The notes: generated from the letters alone by a model not told the origin. DNA of 42,842 bases from Gemmatimonadaceae bacterium (GCA_025928335.1 JAICJQ010000009.1:1-42842), one strand, 5' to 3'. Counted from the stretch's first letter, positions 20,736 through 30,091 are shown. Program-made: numbers and translations.

Positions 20736-21725
20736 TCAGTGTACGCGCAGCACGACCTTGCCGAATGACGCGTTTCCGGCAACGCGCTCGTGCGCCACGC
20801 CCGCCTGATCGAGGTCGAATACGCTGTCGATCGTCGGCGTCAGCGTGCCGGCGTCGAACAGCGGCACAACCTCGGCCGCGAATGCCGCGGCAACCGCGCG
20901 CTTCTCCTCCAATGAACGCGCTCGGAGCACCGTACCGCGCAGCGTGAGCCGCTTGCCGAGTACCATCCCTGTTGGAATCGTGGACTGACGCCCGGCCACA
21001 GTGCCAACGAGCATGATTCGCCCGCGAAGCGCCGACGCGCGAATGCTCGCGCCGAGATAGTCGCCGCCGACCAGATCCAGCGTCACGTCGATGCCCTTCC
21101 CCGACGTCCATCGTTCGCACGCCGGGACGAACGCGTCGACATCATTCCCGATTACGATGCCGTCCGCGAGACCATGGCCCTTCGCCTTCTCCACTTTCTC
21201 GGCGGTGCGCGCGGTGCCGAAGGGCGTTGCACCCCAAGCCTGCGCGATTTGTACGCCGGCCAATCCGACGCCGCTCCCGACCGCGTGGATGAGGACCGAC
21301 TCGCCGCGCTGCAATCGCGCCTGTACGACGAGTGCGTCGTGCGCGGTAATGAAGGCTTCCGGCACGGCCGCCGCTTCGTTCCAATCCAAGCGGTCGGGAA
21401 TCCGGGCCGCGGTTTCCGCGTCCACCGTCACGAACTCGGCGTACGCACCACCCCCGGTGATCCCGAATACGCGATCGCCTTCCTTCCATCGTGTGACACC
21501 CGGACTCACCGCGGCCACTTCCCCCGCGTACTCCAAGCCGGGAATGTCCGTCGGCGCGCCGGGCGGAGCGGGATATAGCCCCTGTCGCTGCAGCAAATCA
21601 GCGCGATTGATCGCCGAGGCGCGAACCCGCACGAGAATCTCGCCCGCGCGCGGAATAGGCGTCGGGCGCTCCTGAATCTCGAGGATTTCCGGACCACCAG
21701 GTCGAGTGATGACGACGGCGCGCAT
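20736..21725 (-). CDS. NAD(P)H:quinone oxidoreductase, PIG3-like MDR family
   Basis: 329-residue zinc-independent medium-chain reductase of the PIG3/QOR type, transferring hydride from NADPH to quinones. The N-terminal GroES-like domain contains SAINRADLLQRQGLYPAPPG and GLEYAGEV. The cofactor domain has HAVGSGVGLAGVQIAQ, the AxxGxVG-type Rossmann loop. The catalytic-zinc cysteine and the structural four-cysteine lobe of alcohol dehydrogenases are missing, as expected for this branch. It starts 12 bases after the sortilin-like gene on the same strand and is probably the last gene of that transcript. Physiological substrate is not known. Confidence 0.9.
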   Translation of the reverse strand: MRAVVITRPGGPEILEIQERPTPIPRAGEILVRVRASAINRADLLQRQGLYPAPPGAPTDIPGLEYAGEVAAVSPGVTRWKEGDRVFGITGGGAYAEFVTVDAETAARIPDRLDWNEAAAVPEAFITAHDALVVQARLQRGESVLIHAVGSGVGLAGVQIAQAWGATPFGTARTAEKVEKAKGHGLADGIVIGNDVDAFVPACERWTSGKGIDVTLDLVGGDYLGASIRASALRGRIMLVGTVAGRQSTIPTGMVLGKRLTLRGTVLRARSLEEKRAVAAAFAAEVVPLFDAGTLTPTIDSVFDLDQAGVAHERVAGNASFGKVVLRVH

Positions 21726-21737
21726 GGGGACTCGCTC

Positions 21738-24700
21738 TCAAGGTACGATCGGCGGCGCGGTAACGAGCACGGCCGGCACGTTCAATTCCCGCATCAATGC
21801 GTTGAAGGCCGCGAGGTCGGTCGACTCGATCGCGCGCAGGCGCGTGAGCTGTGCATCGACCTTCGGCGCAATATCCCGATAGATCGCGCCTTCCTGCTGT
21901 GTCGGCGCCATGTCGGCGCTCTGCACCATGCCGGCGAGCGACAACAGCATGTTGTAGTATCGAACGGGATAGTGGAGCGTGATCTGGTCCGCGTGCGAAT
22001 GGATCTCGACGAGCGAATCGCGCACCGCCTCGAGCTTGTCGTGCAACGGCTTCACGGCGTCAGTTATTCGCTTCGCGTACGACTGCCCCTTCGCCGCCGA
22101 CGCCCGTTCGTCGAGCGCGCGCTCGACGACGAGAATGCGCGTCACCGCGTCTGACAGCTCGTTCGTTTTGGCTTGAACGTCGAGGGCGAGCTTGAGTTGT
22201 GCATCATAGTCGGCTTGAGTCGTCGGGAGCCGCGGGTCTCCTCGCACGATGAACGGCTGCGAATACGTTTGGCCCCTTGCGATCAGCCGAACGGTGTAGC
22301 GTCCCGGCGAAACGAACGGTCCCTTCGTCGAACCCTCGTCGTTCACAACGTCTTTGGCTTCGCGCGTGTCGGGGTAGCGAAGATCCCAGACGAAGCGGTT
22401 CAATCCCAGACGTCCGGTCGCCACTGAATCGCTCGGCACGAAGGCGAGCGTGTCATCTTGCAGCTCGCGCGTGCCGCGCGGCTTGTTCGACGCCGTATCG
22501 CTCGGCTGCTTGCCGGGCACTGTTCCCTGCCCGCCCGCGGAGTCGGGCCGCATTCGGGCGAAAGCCGCCGAGCTCACCGAATCGGGAGCGGCCCCGCTGG
22601 AGAAATGACGAATCACCTTGCCGCTCGGATCGAGAAACTCGATCCGGAGGCTGTCCTTTGGGCTGAGCGCTGCCTTGAGCCAATAGTCGACGATCACGCC
22701 GGCCGGCGGGTTTTCGCCGGCACTATTCGTCAGCGCATGTCCCCCGCCGAAACGGATCGCCGTGTCGGGCGCGAACAGAAAGGCCGTCGCCGCACGCACC
22801 TCCGACGACAACGCGCGCAACGGACTGATGTCGTCGAGCACCCACATGGCGCGCCCGTGCGTCGCCGCGATGAGATCACTCCCGTGAATGTGAAGGTCGC
22901 GCACCGACGCGCGCGGCAAATTGAGCTGCAAAGGTTCCCAGAGGCCGCCGTCGTTCGACGAGTAGTAGATGCCCGTCTCGGTGCCGGTGAAAAGAAGTCC
23001 GCGACGGACCGGGTCTTCGCGGATCGCCCGCGTATAGGCGCCGTCGGGAATGCCCCTCGTGATCGCCGTCCACGTCTTTCCGAAATCGCTGGTTTTCAGC
23101 AGATACGGCTTGAAGTCGTCGAGTTGGTAGCGATTCGCCGCGACGAACGCCGTTCCCTGGTCGTAGTGCGACGGCTCGATGATCGATATGCGCGTGAACT
23201 TTGCAAGCGACGGTGGCGTGACATTCGTCCATGTCTTTCCGCGGTCGCGCGTGACATGAATCAACCCGTCGTCGGAGCCCGCCCACAGCACGTCGGGGTT
23301 GAGCGGCGACTCGGCGAGGGCGAACACCGTCGCGTACCACTCCGTGCCGGTCATGTCGTAGGTGATTGGGCCGCCTGCCGGCACGAGCGTCTTCGCGTCG
23401 TGCAGCGTCAGGTCGGGGCTGATCGGCTCCCAGCTGTCGCCGTCGTTCGTCGACCGAAAGATGCGATTCGCCGCGACGTAGAGCACGCGCGGATCGTGCT
23501 TCGAGTAAAGGATCGGGAAGGTCCACTGGAACCGATTCGGTACGTCTCGCGCCGCCCAGCCATCGTAGTTGTTCAGCCACACGGAGATGTCTTTCGTCTG
23601 CTTCGTTCGCACGTCGTAGCGCGTGAGCGTGCCGGTGTACGTTCCGGCGATCACGATGTTCGGATCGCCTGGCTTCGGCGCGATGTAGCCGGATTCGCCA
23701 CCGCCGACTGGATACCAGTCGTCGGCGGTTATGACGCCGTTGTCAGAGCGGCTCACGATCGAGACCGTCGTATTGTCCTGCTGCGCGCCGTAGATGCGGT
23801 AGGGCCACTGATCGTCTGTCGTGACGTGATAGAACTGCGCCGTCGGCTGATTCATGATCGAAGACCACGTACCGCCCCCGTCAAAGCTGATCGTCGCGCC
23901 CCCATCATTGCCGCTGATCATTCGCCGGGAGTCTCGTGGATCGATCCACAGCGCATGCGTGTCACCGTGCGGCAGGCGAATTCGCGAGAACGTCCGTCCT
24001 CCGTCCGTGGACTTCCACGTCGAGAGATTCATCAGGAACACGGTGTTCGTGTCCGACGGATCCGCGGTAACGACGCTGTAGTACCACGGCCGGACCATCC
24101 AGCGCTGATCGCCGCTCGTGCGCTGCCACGTCGCGCCGCCGTCGTCGGAGCGAAAGACGCCGCCAGTGGAATCCTCAGGCGGACATTCGATCGTCGCGTA
24201 GACGCGCTGCGGATTCGCCGGGGAGACGGAGAGACCGATGCGCCCGAGCGGATTTTTCGGGATGCCCGGGTTGTGCGAGATATCGCGCCAACTGTCGCCG
24301 CCGTCCGTCGTCTTCCAGAGACTTCCATGGCCGGCAGTGAACCCCCAAGGCGTGCGCTGCATGTGCCAGAGCGCCGCGTACGCGATACGCGCGTTGCCGG
24401 GATCCATCGCGATGTCGATCGCGCCGGTGGAGTCGTCGCTGTACAGCACCCGCTGCCAGCTCTTGCCACCGTCGTTCGACCGATATATGCCGCGCGTGGT
24501 GTTCTTCCCGCTGCCGTGTCCGAGGGCAGCGACGAATACTCGATCCGGATTCCGCGGATCGACGACAATGCGCGCGATGTGGCGGGCGTCGTCGAGTCCG
24601 AGATGTGTCCACGTTTCACCGGCGTCCGTCGAGCGATACATGCCGTCGCCGTATGTCCAATCCTCGCGCATGTCCGCTTCGCCGCTGCCGACGTAGACGA

Positions 24701-25061
24701 CGTTCGGGTCCGACGGTGCCACGGTGATCGCACCAACCGACGCGATCCTCGACCCACCGTCGCTGACGTTGCGCCAGCTTGTTCCGCCGTTTGTCGTCTT
24801 CCATACGCCGCCGTCCACGGCGCCGAAGTAGAAGACGTTCCGGTTCGCCGGATCCCCGGTGACGGCGACAGCGCGGCCGCCTCGGAATGGGCCGACCAAT
24901 CGCCAGCGAAGCCCCCGCACGTCCGCCGCCGACGGGGCGTATCGGGAGCTATCGAGGAGAGCGGCTTCATCCCGAGTGGGTGTGCGCCGGGCGGTCTGTT
25001 GCGCGCGGATGTTCGCTGAAACCAACGACAGCAGCGCGGCAGCGAGTGTGAGTCGATGCAT
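21738..25061 (-). CDS. Secreted VPS10/sortilin-like BNR-repeat protein
   Basis: 1107-residue exported protein, often annotated as glycosyl hydrolase although no hydrolase activity is shown. The signal peptide is MHRLTLAAALLSLVSANIRA, which fixes the start at the ATG at 25061; an ATG-less extension to 25145 would overlap the kinase gene and bury the signal. About eleven Asp-box motifs are spaced through residues 70-730 (for example TTNGGTSW, STDAGETW, SNDGGKSW, TTDGGDSW, SDDGGATW), forming one or two ten-bladed-type propellers. The C-terminal 350 residues contain a beta-rich part and a helical region (KTNELSDAVTRILVVERALD). Such proteins are abundant in Gemmatimonadota and Acidobacteriota. Ligand unknown. 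Confidence 0.85.
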   Translation of the reverse strand: MHRLTLAAALLSLVSANIRAQQTARRTPTRDEAALLDSSRYAPSAADVRGLRWRLVGPFRGGRAVAVTGDPANRNVFYFGAVDGGVWKTTNGGTSWRNVSDGGSRIASVGAITVAPSDPNVVYVGSGEADMREDWTYGDGMYRSTDAGETWTHLGLDDARHIARIVVDPRNPDRVFVAALGHGSGKNTTRGIYRSNDGGKSWQRVLYSDDSTGAIDIAMDPGNARIAYAALWHMQRTPWGFTAGHGSLWKTTDGGDSWRDISHNPGIPKNPLGRIGLSVSPANPQRVYATIECPPEDSTGGVFRSDDGGATWQRTSGDQRWMVRPWYYSVVTADPSDTNTVFLMNLSTWKSTDGGRTFSRIRLPHGDTHALWIDPRDSRRMISGNDGGATISFDGGGTWSSIMNQPTAQFYHVTTDDQWPYRIYGAQQDNTTVSIVSRSDNGVITADDWYPVGGGESGYIAPKPGDPNIVIAGTYTGTLTRYDVRTKQTKDISVWLNNYDGWAARDVPNRFQWTFPILYSKHDPRVLYVAANRIFRSTNDGDSWEPISPDLTLHDAKTLVPAGGPITYDMTGTEWYATVFALAESPLNPDVLWAGSDDGLIHVTRDRGKTWTNVTPPSLAKFTRISIIEPSHYDQGTAFVAANRYQLDDFKPYLLKTSDFGKTWTAITRGIPDGAYTRAIREDPVRRGLLFTGTETGIYYSSNDGGLWEPLQLNLPRASVRDLHIHGSDLIAATHGRAMWVLDDISPLRALSSEVRAATAFLFAPDTAIRFGGGHALTNSAGENPPAGVIVDYWLKAALSPKDSLRIEFLDPSGKVIRHFSSGAAPDSVSSAAFARMRPDSAGGQGTVPGKQPSDTASNKPRGTRELQDDTLAFVPSDSVATGRLGLNRFVWDLRYPDTREAKDVVNDEGSTKGPFVSPGRYTVRLIARGQTYSQPFIVRGDPRLPTTQADYDAQLKLALDVQAKTNELSDAVTRILVVERALDERASAAKGQSYAKRITDAVKPLHDKLEAVRDSLVEIHSHADQITLHYPVRYYNMLLSLAGMVQSADMAPTQQEGAIYRDIAPKVDAQLTRLRAIESTDLAAFNALMRELNVPAVLVTAPPIVP

Positions 25062-25092
25062 GGGTTGGGGCGAAATTGAAAACGCGAACGGG

Positions 25093-26307
25093 TTATTTCG
25101 CGGAAGCTGCTTCGAGATGTAACCGGGGACCCGGCGTTGCGACACGTCGTAACGTCAAAGTAAAGCAGCTCCCCTCGCCAACGCGGCTGTCGACCGTCAG
25201 ATCGCCGCCCATCGCGCGCGCCAAATCACGGCTGATCGCCAGCCCGAGGCCGACGCCTTCGTGCGTTCGCGTGAGCCGGGTGTCGACCTGAACGAACGGC
25301 TCGAAAATCGTCCCCAGCTTGTCGGCGGGGATTCCGATGCCCGTGTCCGTAACCGTCAGCCGCACCGAGCTTCCATCGGCAACGCATGCGAGGGCGATCG
25401 AGCCACCAGGCGGCGTGAACTTGATCGCATTGGTCACCAGGTTGACGAGGATTTGCTGGGCTTTATCACGATCCACCTCGACAGACACCCCGGGTTCGCA
25501 TCCGCTCAAGTCGAGCCGGAGGCCGCGCGACAGAATCTGGGGGGCGACGAGTGCTTCCGTCGTCGTTACCAGCTCGAGGGTGTCCAATGTCACCAGGTCG
25601 AATTTGAGTTGTCCTGTCTCGACGCGCGCGTACGTCAGCACGTCTTCGATCAGGCCGAGCAGGTGCCGCTCGCTCTTCTGGATGCGACGCAAAGCCTCCC
25701 GCTGCGCTGCAGAGAGCTCACCGTGAATTCCGAGATCGAGCAGGTCGCTGTAGCCGGCGATCGCGTTGAGGGGCGTTCTCAGCTCGTGGCTCATCACGGC
25801 AAGAAACCGGCTCTTCGAGCGATTGGCCTCTTCCGCGTCGGCGCGCGCCGCGCGCTCGGACTCGAGGAGCCGCTCACGCTCGGCGAGGTAGTCCCGGATC
25901 TCGAATTGACGTTCGCGCGCTCGCAACGCCGATCGGACCGCGGTGACGAGCATGCCGACGCGGATCGGCCGCTCGAGCAGGACCACGTTGCCGCGCTCCG
26001 CCGCCGCCTCGATGCCGCGGGTGATCGAGCGCGACAATTCTCCTTCCGCCGTCAGCACGATGAGTGGCACGTCCGACCAGGACGGCTGTGCGTCGAGGGA
26101 CGAGAAAAGACGGTCTCGGGTTTGCGGCGTCAGGGCTTCTTCCGCAATGAGGACGACGCCAATGCCGCCGGCGATTGTGGAGCACAATGTCTCGATGTCA
26201 GGACACAGCACAGCGTCGAGCCGCCAGCGCCCGAGCAACTCTACGGCGAGGGGGCCATCCCGACCTGTCGGCGCGTGAACGGCGACGCGCCGGCTGCGCT
26301 CAAGCAT
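25093..26307 (-). CDS. Histidine kinase with N-terminal pseudo-receiver domain
   Basis: 404-residue soluble kinase whose ATG at 26307 overlaps the end of the KaiC-family gene by eight bases, indicating coupled translation. Residues about 6-127 look like a receiver domain, but the position of the phosphoryl aspartate reads VVLIAEEAL with no Asp, so it is probably a non-phosphorylatable binding module. A coiled linker (130-165) leads to HisKA with H174 in VMSHELRTPLNAIAGYS. The ATPase domain has NLVTNAIKF, TDTGIGIP and GVGLGLAIS. The catalytic core closely resembles the kinase next to kaiBC. It most likely transmits the state of the adjacent KaiC-like ATPase; its response regulator is not in the window. 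Confidence 0.85.
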   Translation of the reverse strand: MLERSRRVAVHAPTGRDGPLAVELLGRWRLDAVLCPDIETLCSTIAGGIGVVLIAEEALTPQTRDRLFSSLDAQPSWSDVPLIVLTAEGELSRSITRGIEAAAERGNVVLLERPIRVGMLVTAVRSALRARERQFEIRDYLAERERLLESERAARADAEEANRSKSRFLAVMSHELRTPLNAIAGYSDLLDLGIHGELSAAQREALRRIQKSERHLLGLIEDVLTYARVETGQLKFDLVTLDTLELVTTTEALVAPQILSRGLRLDLSGCEPGVSVEVDRDKAQQILVNLVTNAIKFTPPGGSIALACVADGSSVRLTVTDTGIGIPADKLGTIFEPFVQVDTRLTRTHEGVGLGLAISRDLARAMGGDLTVDSRVGEGSCFTLTLRRVATPGPRLHLEAASAK

Positions 26308-27847
26308 TGCGGCGCCGACCGCGCGACTTGGGCGCGTCATCCGCCATCCGCTCCATGAGCGGTTCCTCGCGGCCTTCATACTCCGGAATTCCGGTAAGCA
26401 CTCCACGGAAGGTTGCCAACGGCTCGCCGACCTGCACGCCGAGGCGATCGATTCTGAATTCTCGAATCGTTCGCTCGTGGCGCCCACTCCGCTTTTTCAC
26501 GGTAGACATCGCCTGGCGCACAGCGCCGGCGTGTTCGAAGTAGCGCAGCAGAATGACGGTGTCCGCAAGGTAGCTGACCTCCGCGGCTTCCTCGATCGGC
26601 CCTCCAAAAATGCCGCGCTGGACAAGCGTCAAGATGCTCGTGACGTTGTGATTCGCGAGGTAGCTCAGGAGCTCGTGCACCTGGATCGAGAGCAGCTGCT
26701 CCGCCGGCATTGCCTGAAGGTAGCCGTTGATCGAATCGATGACGATCATGTTCGCGCGGTCCCGTTCAACCGCCGCGCGTACCAGATGAGAGAACTCGCC
26801 GGGCGACATCTGCGTCGGCTCGATCTGATGCACGACGACCTTGCCCGATTTCTCCGCCGCACGAAGCGGCAGACCCAGTGCTTCGGCTCGGGCACGGAAG
26901 ACCGCGATGCGCTCGTCGAACAAATAGAATCGCACAGTTTCGCCGCGCTTCGCGGCGGCGAGCCCGTAGTGCATGCAGAGGATCGATTTGCCGGTGCCGG
27001 CCGGGCCGGTCAAGAGGGTGCTCGTCCCGGAGGTGAGACCGCCGCCGAGCATCGCATCGAGCTCCGCAACCCCGCTTTCGATGGTCTTCGCCAAGAGCCC
27101 TTCGACCGGGACGCCGGTCTCGAGGCGGGGATACACGATCAACCCGCCTGTTCGGATTCGAAAATCGTGAAAACCGCCGACGAACTGTGATCCGCGGAGC
27201 TTTCGCACCTCGAGCCGGCGGCGATCCGCTCCGTACTCCATCGCCAGGTGCTCGAGGACGATCACGCCGTGCGCCAAACTGTGCAGTTGCATGTCACCGT
27301 CGGGCGCACTTCGATCGTCGAGCAACAACGCCGTGCAGCACCGCCCGACGAAGAACTGCTTCAGGCTGAGAATCTGGCGTCGAAAACGCAGCGGATCGCG
27401 CGCGAGAAGACGCATCTCGGACAGCGAGTCGACGACGATACGCGCCGGGGATTTTTCCTCGATCGCACGGAGAATGATCTCCACCGTCTCCTGCAACTCC
27501 ACCTCGGACGGATGAAACAGCGTGTACGCCTCGTCGACCCGCGGTTGAAGCTCGTTCAACTCGATGACGTCGATGTCGTTCAGGGACCACCCATGCGATG
27601 ACGCGGTCGAGCGAAGCTCCTCCGCAGTTTCCGACAGCGTGACGTACATCCCGCGCTCGCCGGCGGCACGGCCCGCCAGGAGGAACTGCAAGCCGAGGGT
27701 GGTCTTCCCGGTCCCTGGTTCGCCGTCGATGAGGTAGACACGGTCAGGTGACAGACCACCGCAGAGAATTTCGTCGAGCCCGGGAACACCTGTATCACAC
27801 AGACCCGAAAGCTGTGTCGCCGGCTCGACCTTTGTTCGTTTTGCCAG
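26300..27847 (-). CDS. KaiC-family ATPase, non-canonical (apparent CTG start)
   Basis: 515-residue tandem RecA-like protein. Walker A motifs are GEPGTGKT (42-49) and GPAGTGKS (281-288). The region matching the KaiC phosphosites reads VSYLADTVILLRYFEH and lacks the Ser/Thr pair, and the catalytic Glu pairs are SE and DE, so it is a KaiC-like signalling ATPase rather than a clock autokinase. The frame is open back to a stop at 27896. The first ATG/GTG/TTG codon is a TTG at 27691, which lies after the first Walker A and cannot be right. CTG at 27847 gives a normal N terminus (MAKRTKVEP) and has AGGA seven bases upstream. Coupled to the pseudo-receiver kinase downstream. Confidence 0.88.
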   Translation of the reverse strand: MAKRTKVEPATQLSGLCDTGVPGLDEILCGGLSPDRVYLIDGEPGTGKTTLGLQFLLAGRAAGERGMYVTLSETAEELRSTASSHGWSLNDIDVIELNELQPRVDEAYTLFHPSEVELQETVEIILRAIEEKSPARIVVDSLSEMRLLARDPLRFRRQILSLKQFFVGRCCTALLLDDRSAPDGDMQLHSLAHGVIVLEHLAMEYGADRRRLEVRKLRGSQFVGGFHDFRIRTGGLIVYPRLETGVPVEGLLAKTIESGVAELDAMLGGGLTSGTSTLLTGPAGTGKSILCMHYGLAAAKRGETVRFYLFDERIAVFRARAEALGLPLRAAEKSGKVVVHQIEPTQMSPGEFSHLVRAAVERDRANMIVIDSINGYLQAMPAEQLLSIQVHELLSYLANHNVTSILTLVQRGIFGGPIEEAAEVSYLADTVILLRYFEHAGAVRQAMSTVKKRSGRHERTIREFRIDRLGVQVGEPLATFRGVLTGIPEYEGREEPLMERMADDAPKSRGRRRNA

Positions 27848-27933
27848 AATCCGATCCTGAAGAGGGCGCTTGGCGGAAGCTGCGTGCCGCGGATACTACC
27901 GCACCTGGCATACCAAGCCCATCGAGGAACGAG

Positions 27934-29511
27934 TTACCGGCTGACGGTCGCCCCGAACGTCAGCATCGATGGCGCACTCGCGGCCCCCGTTGCGCCGACG
28001 GCAGAGACGGCAATCTCATCCGGCACTGTTCCGCCAAACATGTCGAGGGTCATCTGTCCAACGGCGGCCGGGCGAAGATCGGTGGTCCAGTTGCCGTCCT
28101 TCCCGCGCGCCTGAATCAGCCACCACCGCACGGGGATCGTATCGCCTGCCGCTATGGTGAATGCCGCGGGGCCATCGGTTGAAACCGCGGCAACCGTGGG
28201 CGACGCGGGCGCGACAGCGCCGAGCCAAGGAAAGGCCGGCACGAGCGCCCGCTGAACGTATTCCGGGGCGATCTGTCCGGCGATTCGATCGTTGTCGGCG
28301 AAAAGTGCCGCGAGGCGGAAGTGAATGTGTCCCGGGACATCGTTCGTCCCACTGCGCGCGTCGCGAATCGTCGCGATTTGCTTCTCGATCTCCGCGGCCG
28401 GCCACGGGTCCGTGCCGCCGTACACATGGGACGTGTAAATCCCCGGCCAGATGTATCGGCCGAGGGGATTCTGTGTCCGCCACCAGGCGTCGAGCACGCG
28501 AAAGCGATCCTGAACGCCGCTTACTTCCCAGTAAAGCTGCGGCGCCAGATAATCCACCCATCCTTCGGTGAGCCAGCGCCGCGCGTCCGCGTAGATCTCG
28601 CTGAACGCGTCGAGTCCCGTAACGCCGGCCGGCGTTCCGGACCTCCATATGCCGAACGGGCTGATGCCAACGAGAACCGCGGGCTTCGTTGCTTTGACGT
28701 CTTGGTAGAGCGACCGGATGAAGTCGTCGATGTTCGCTCGGCGCCAGCTATCGCGGTTCGTCCAGCCTTTCGCGACACCGTACCGCTTCCAGCTCTTGGC
28801 GTCGGCGAATTCGATCTCCCGAGTGACGCGCACCCTTTTCTTCTTGGCGCGTCTCACCGTCGTGCGCGTCTCGCGGTAGGGATAGAAGTAGTCGTCCAAG
28901 TGCACGCCATCGACGTCGTAGCGTTTGACGACGTCGAGAATCGTCTCGAGCACATACTTCCGCGCCGCCGGATTGCCCGGATCGATCCAGGTTTGGGTAC
29001 CGTATTTCACGATCCAGTCCGGGTGCGCGCGGGTCACGTGGTTTGGCGCGGCTTTCCCGGCAAAGATCGGAAGCATCGCCCGGAATGGGTTGAACCACGC
29101 GTGCAGCTGAAGTCCACGGGCGTGCGCTTCGCTCACCGCATAGGCAAGCGGATCGTACATCGGCGCCGGTCCCGTCCCCGACGTTCCCGAGAGATACGCC
29201 GACCAGGGCGCGTAGTTCGTCGGATAGAGCGCGTCGCCGGCCAAGCGCACGTGCAGGATCACGGCGTTCAACCCAATCGACGCCGCATGATCGAGCAGTA
29301 CGCGCAGCTCGGCGCGCTGTGAATCCGGTGAAAGGCCGGGAGCTGACGGCCAGTCTTTGAATCCACGATCCCAGAGCGGCGTAACCCATGCCGCACGAAA
29401 CTCGCGCGGAACTGCGGGCGGATCGTACACAACCGGCGCCGCCTGAGGCAGTTGAGCGGCGACGCGCGTCGCCAGCGGAAGCGCGACGAGCAACAAGACT
29501 CGGCGAATCAT
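27934..29511 (-). CDS. GHL10 (DUF187/YddW-like) secreted glycosidase-like protein
   Basis: 525-residue exported protein with a TIM-barrel of the glycosyl-hydrolase-like 10 family, related to YddW, in which some members act on peptidoglycan glycans. A signal peptide ends near RVAAQ (about residue 16). Barrel elements include REFRAAWVTPLWDRG, NAVILHVRLAGDALYP, LHAWFNPFRAM and the acidic motif DVDGVHLDDYFYPY, whose aspartates are candidates for catalysis. Residues about 430-525 form a fibronectin-like C-terminal domain. The ATG at 29511 is preferred over GTG at 29523 because it places the charged n-region directly before the signal. It lies 86 bases upstream of the KaiC-family gene. Confidence 0.82.
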   Translation of the reverse strand: MIRRVLLLVALPLATRVAAQLPQAAPVVYDPPAVPREFRAAWVTPLWDRGFKDWPSAPGLSPDSQRAELRVLLDHAASIGLNAVILHVRLAGDALYPTNYAPWSAYLSGTSGTGPAPMYDPLAYAVSEAHARGLQLHAWFNPFRAMLPIFAGKAAPNHVTRAHPDWIVKYGTQTWIDPGNPAARKYVLETILDVVKRYDVDGVHLDDYFYPYRETRTTVRRAKKKRVRVTREIEFADAKSWKRYGVAKGWTNRDSWRRANIDDFIRSLYQDVKATKPAVLVGISPFGIWRSGTPAGVTGLDAFSEIYADARRWLTEGWVDYLAPQLYWEVSGVQDRFRVLDAWWRTQNPLGRYIWPGIYTSHVYGGTDPWPAAEIEKQIATIRDARSGTNDVPGHIHFRLAALFADNDRIAGQIAPEYVQRALVPAFPWLGAVAPASPTVAAVSTDGPAAFTIAAGDTIPVRWWLIQARGKDGNWTTDLRPAAVGQMTLDMFGGTVPDEIAVSAVGATGAASAPSMLTFGATVSR

Positions 29512-29785
29512 CTCATGCAACACTACACATCGGCCGCGGTCGAATGGAGGGAGACGTTGGGATTAGCGGTGGTGTCACATCTACGCGAGACGGGCCAGCG
29601 GCGTTCCCTGTGCATCTGCGTCGAGGCAGCTACGCCACCACAAGCGGGCTGATGCGACGAACGCCGATCGACGGTCGACGTGTGGCACGAACAGTGCTCT
29701 ACATGAACCTCGGCGAGACCGCGAAAGGGAGGGCCGCTCAGCGGCTGAAGGTGGGGCGCGGCTCGTCAAGTGGGGGAGAGAGCGT

Positions 29786-29825
29786 GTACGGGGGGCGTGA
29801 ACATACCGCCTCCCGTACCGTTTTT
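29786..29825 (+). terminator. Intrinsic terminator without an obvious upstream gene
   Basis: A 12-bp stem (29786-29797 with 29807-29818, including one G-U pair), nine-base loop, then CG and five T residues (29821-29825). On the plus strand this is a textbook Rho-independent terminator. No plus-strand gene ends upstream for several kilobases, so it may end a small RNA or antisense transcript starting near 29.5 kb. Confidence 0.65.
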
Positions 29826-29892
29826 ATGGGGGTGGAAATCGGCGAGATGGGTTCAGCCGCCGGGTGCGGGCGGGTGGTGGGTGGCTGGTGGT

Positions 29893-30091
29893 GGGTTACG
29901 AGTTGTTAGGCGTGGAGATGGACCCCGCGACGAATCGGTGCCCGACTCGCGGCTTATCCGCGCTCCTCGCGCGATTCAAGGTCCGAACCGGCACCGTCCG
30001 TTGCTTCGCCGTTAGGCTGCGCCGAGCAAGTATTCACCATTCCCGCACCGACCCGTCGCGGTCCACCTCCACACCAAACGACCCGCAACCC
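29893..30091. repeat. Long imperfect inverted repeat
   Basis: The arm 29893-29945 (starting GGGTTACGAGTTGTTAGGCG) matches, in reverse complement, the arm about 30040-30091 (GGGTTGCGGGTCGTTTGGTG), with scattered mostly transition differences and small gaps over some 50 bases. The spacer of about 95 bases itself contains a CGGTGCC/GGCACCG stem. GTTAGGC occurs at 29905 and 30011 in the same orientation. It could be a diverged palindromic element, a structured RNA or remnants of a small mobile element. Confidence 0.5.

Noticed and set aside
22458..25019. 853-codon open frame on the plus strand
   Set aside because: Antisense to the sortilin-like gene; Arg-rich composition without family motifs, typical of GC-rich shadow frames.
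25062..25145. N-terminal extension of the sortilin-like protein
   Set aside because: Overlaps the kinase gene and precedes a clear signal peptide.
26308..26487. N-terminal extension of the pseudo-receiver kinase
   Set aside because: Lies inside the KaiC-like coding sequence; the coupled ATG at 26307 starts the domain properly.
29905..30017. Integron attC site suggested by two GTTAGGC heptamers
   Set aside because: No matching inverted RYYYAAC core, no cassette gene and no integrase; the inverted repeat does not align the heptamers.
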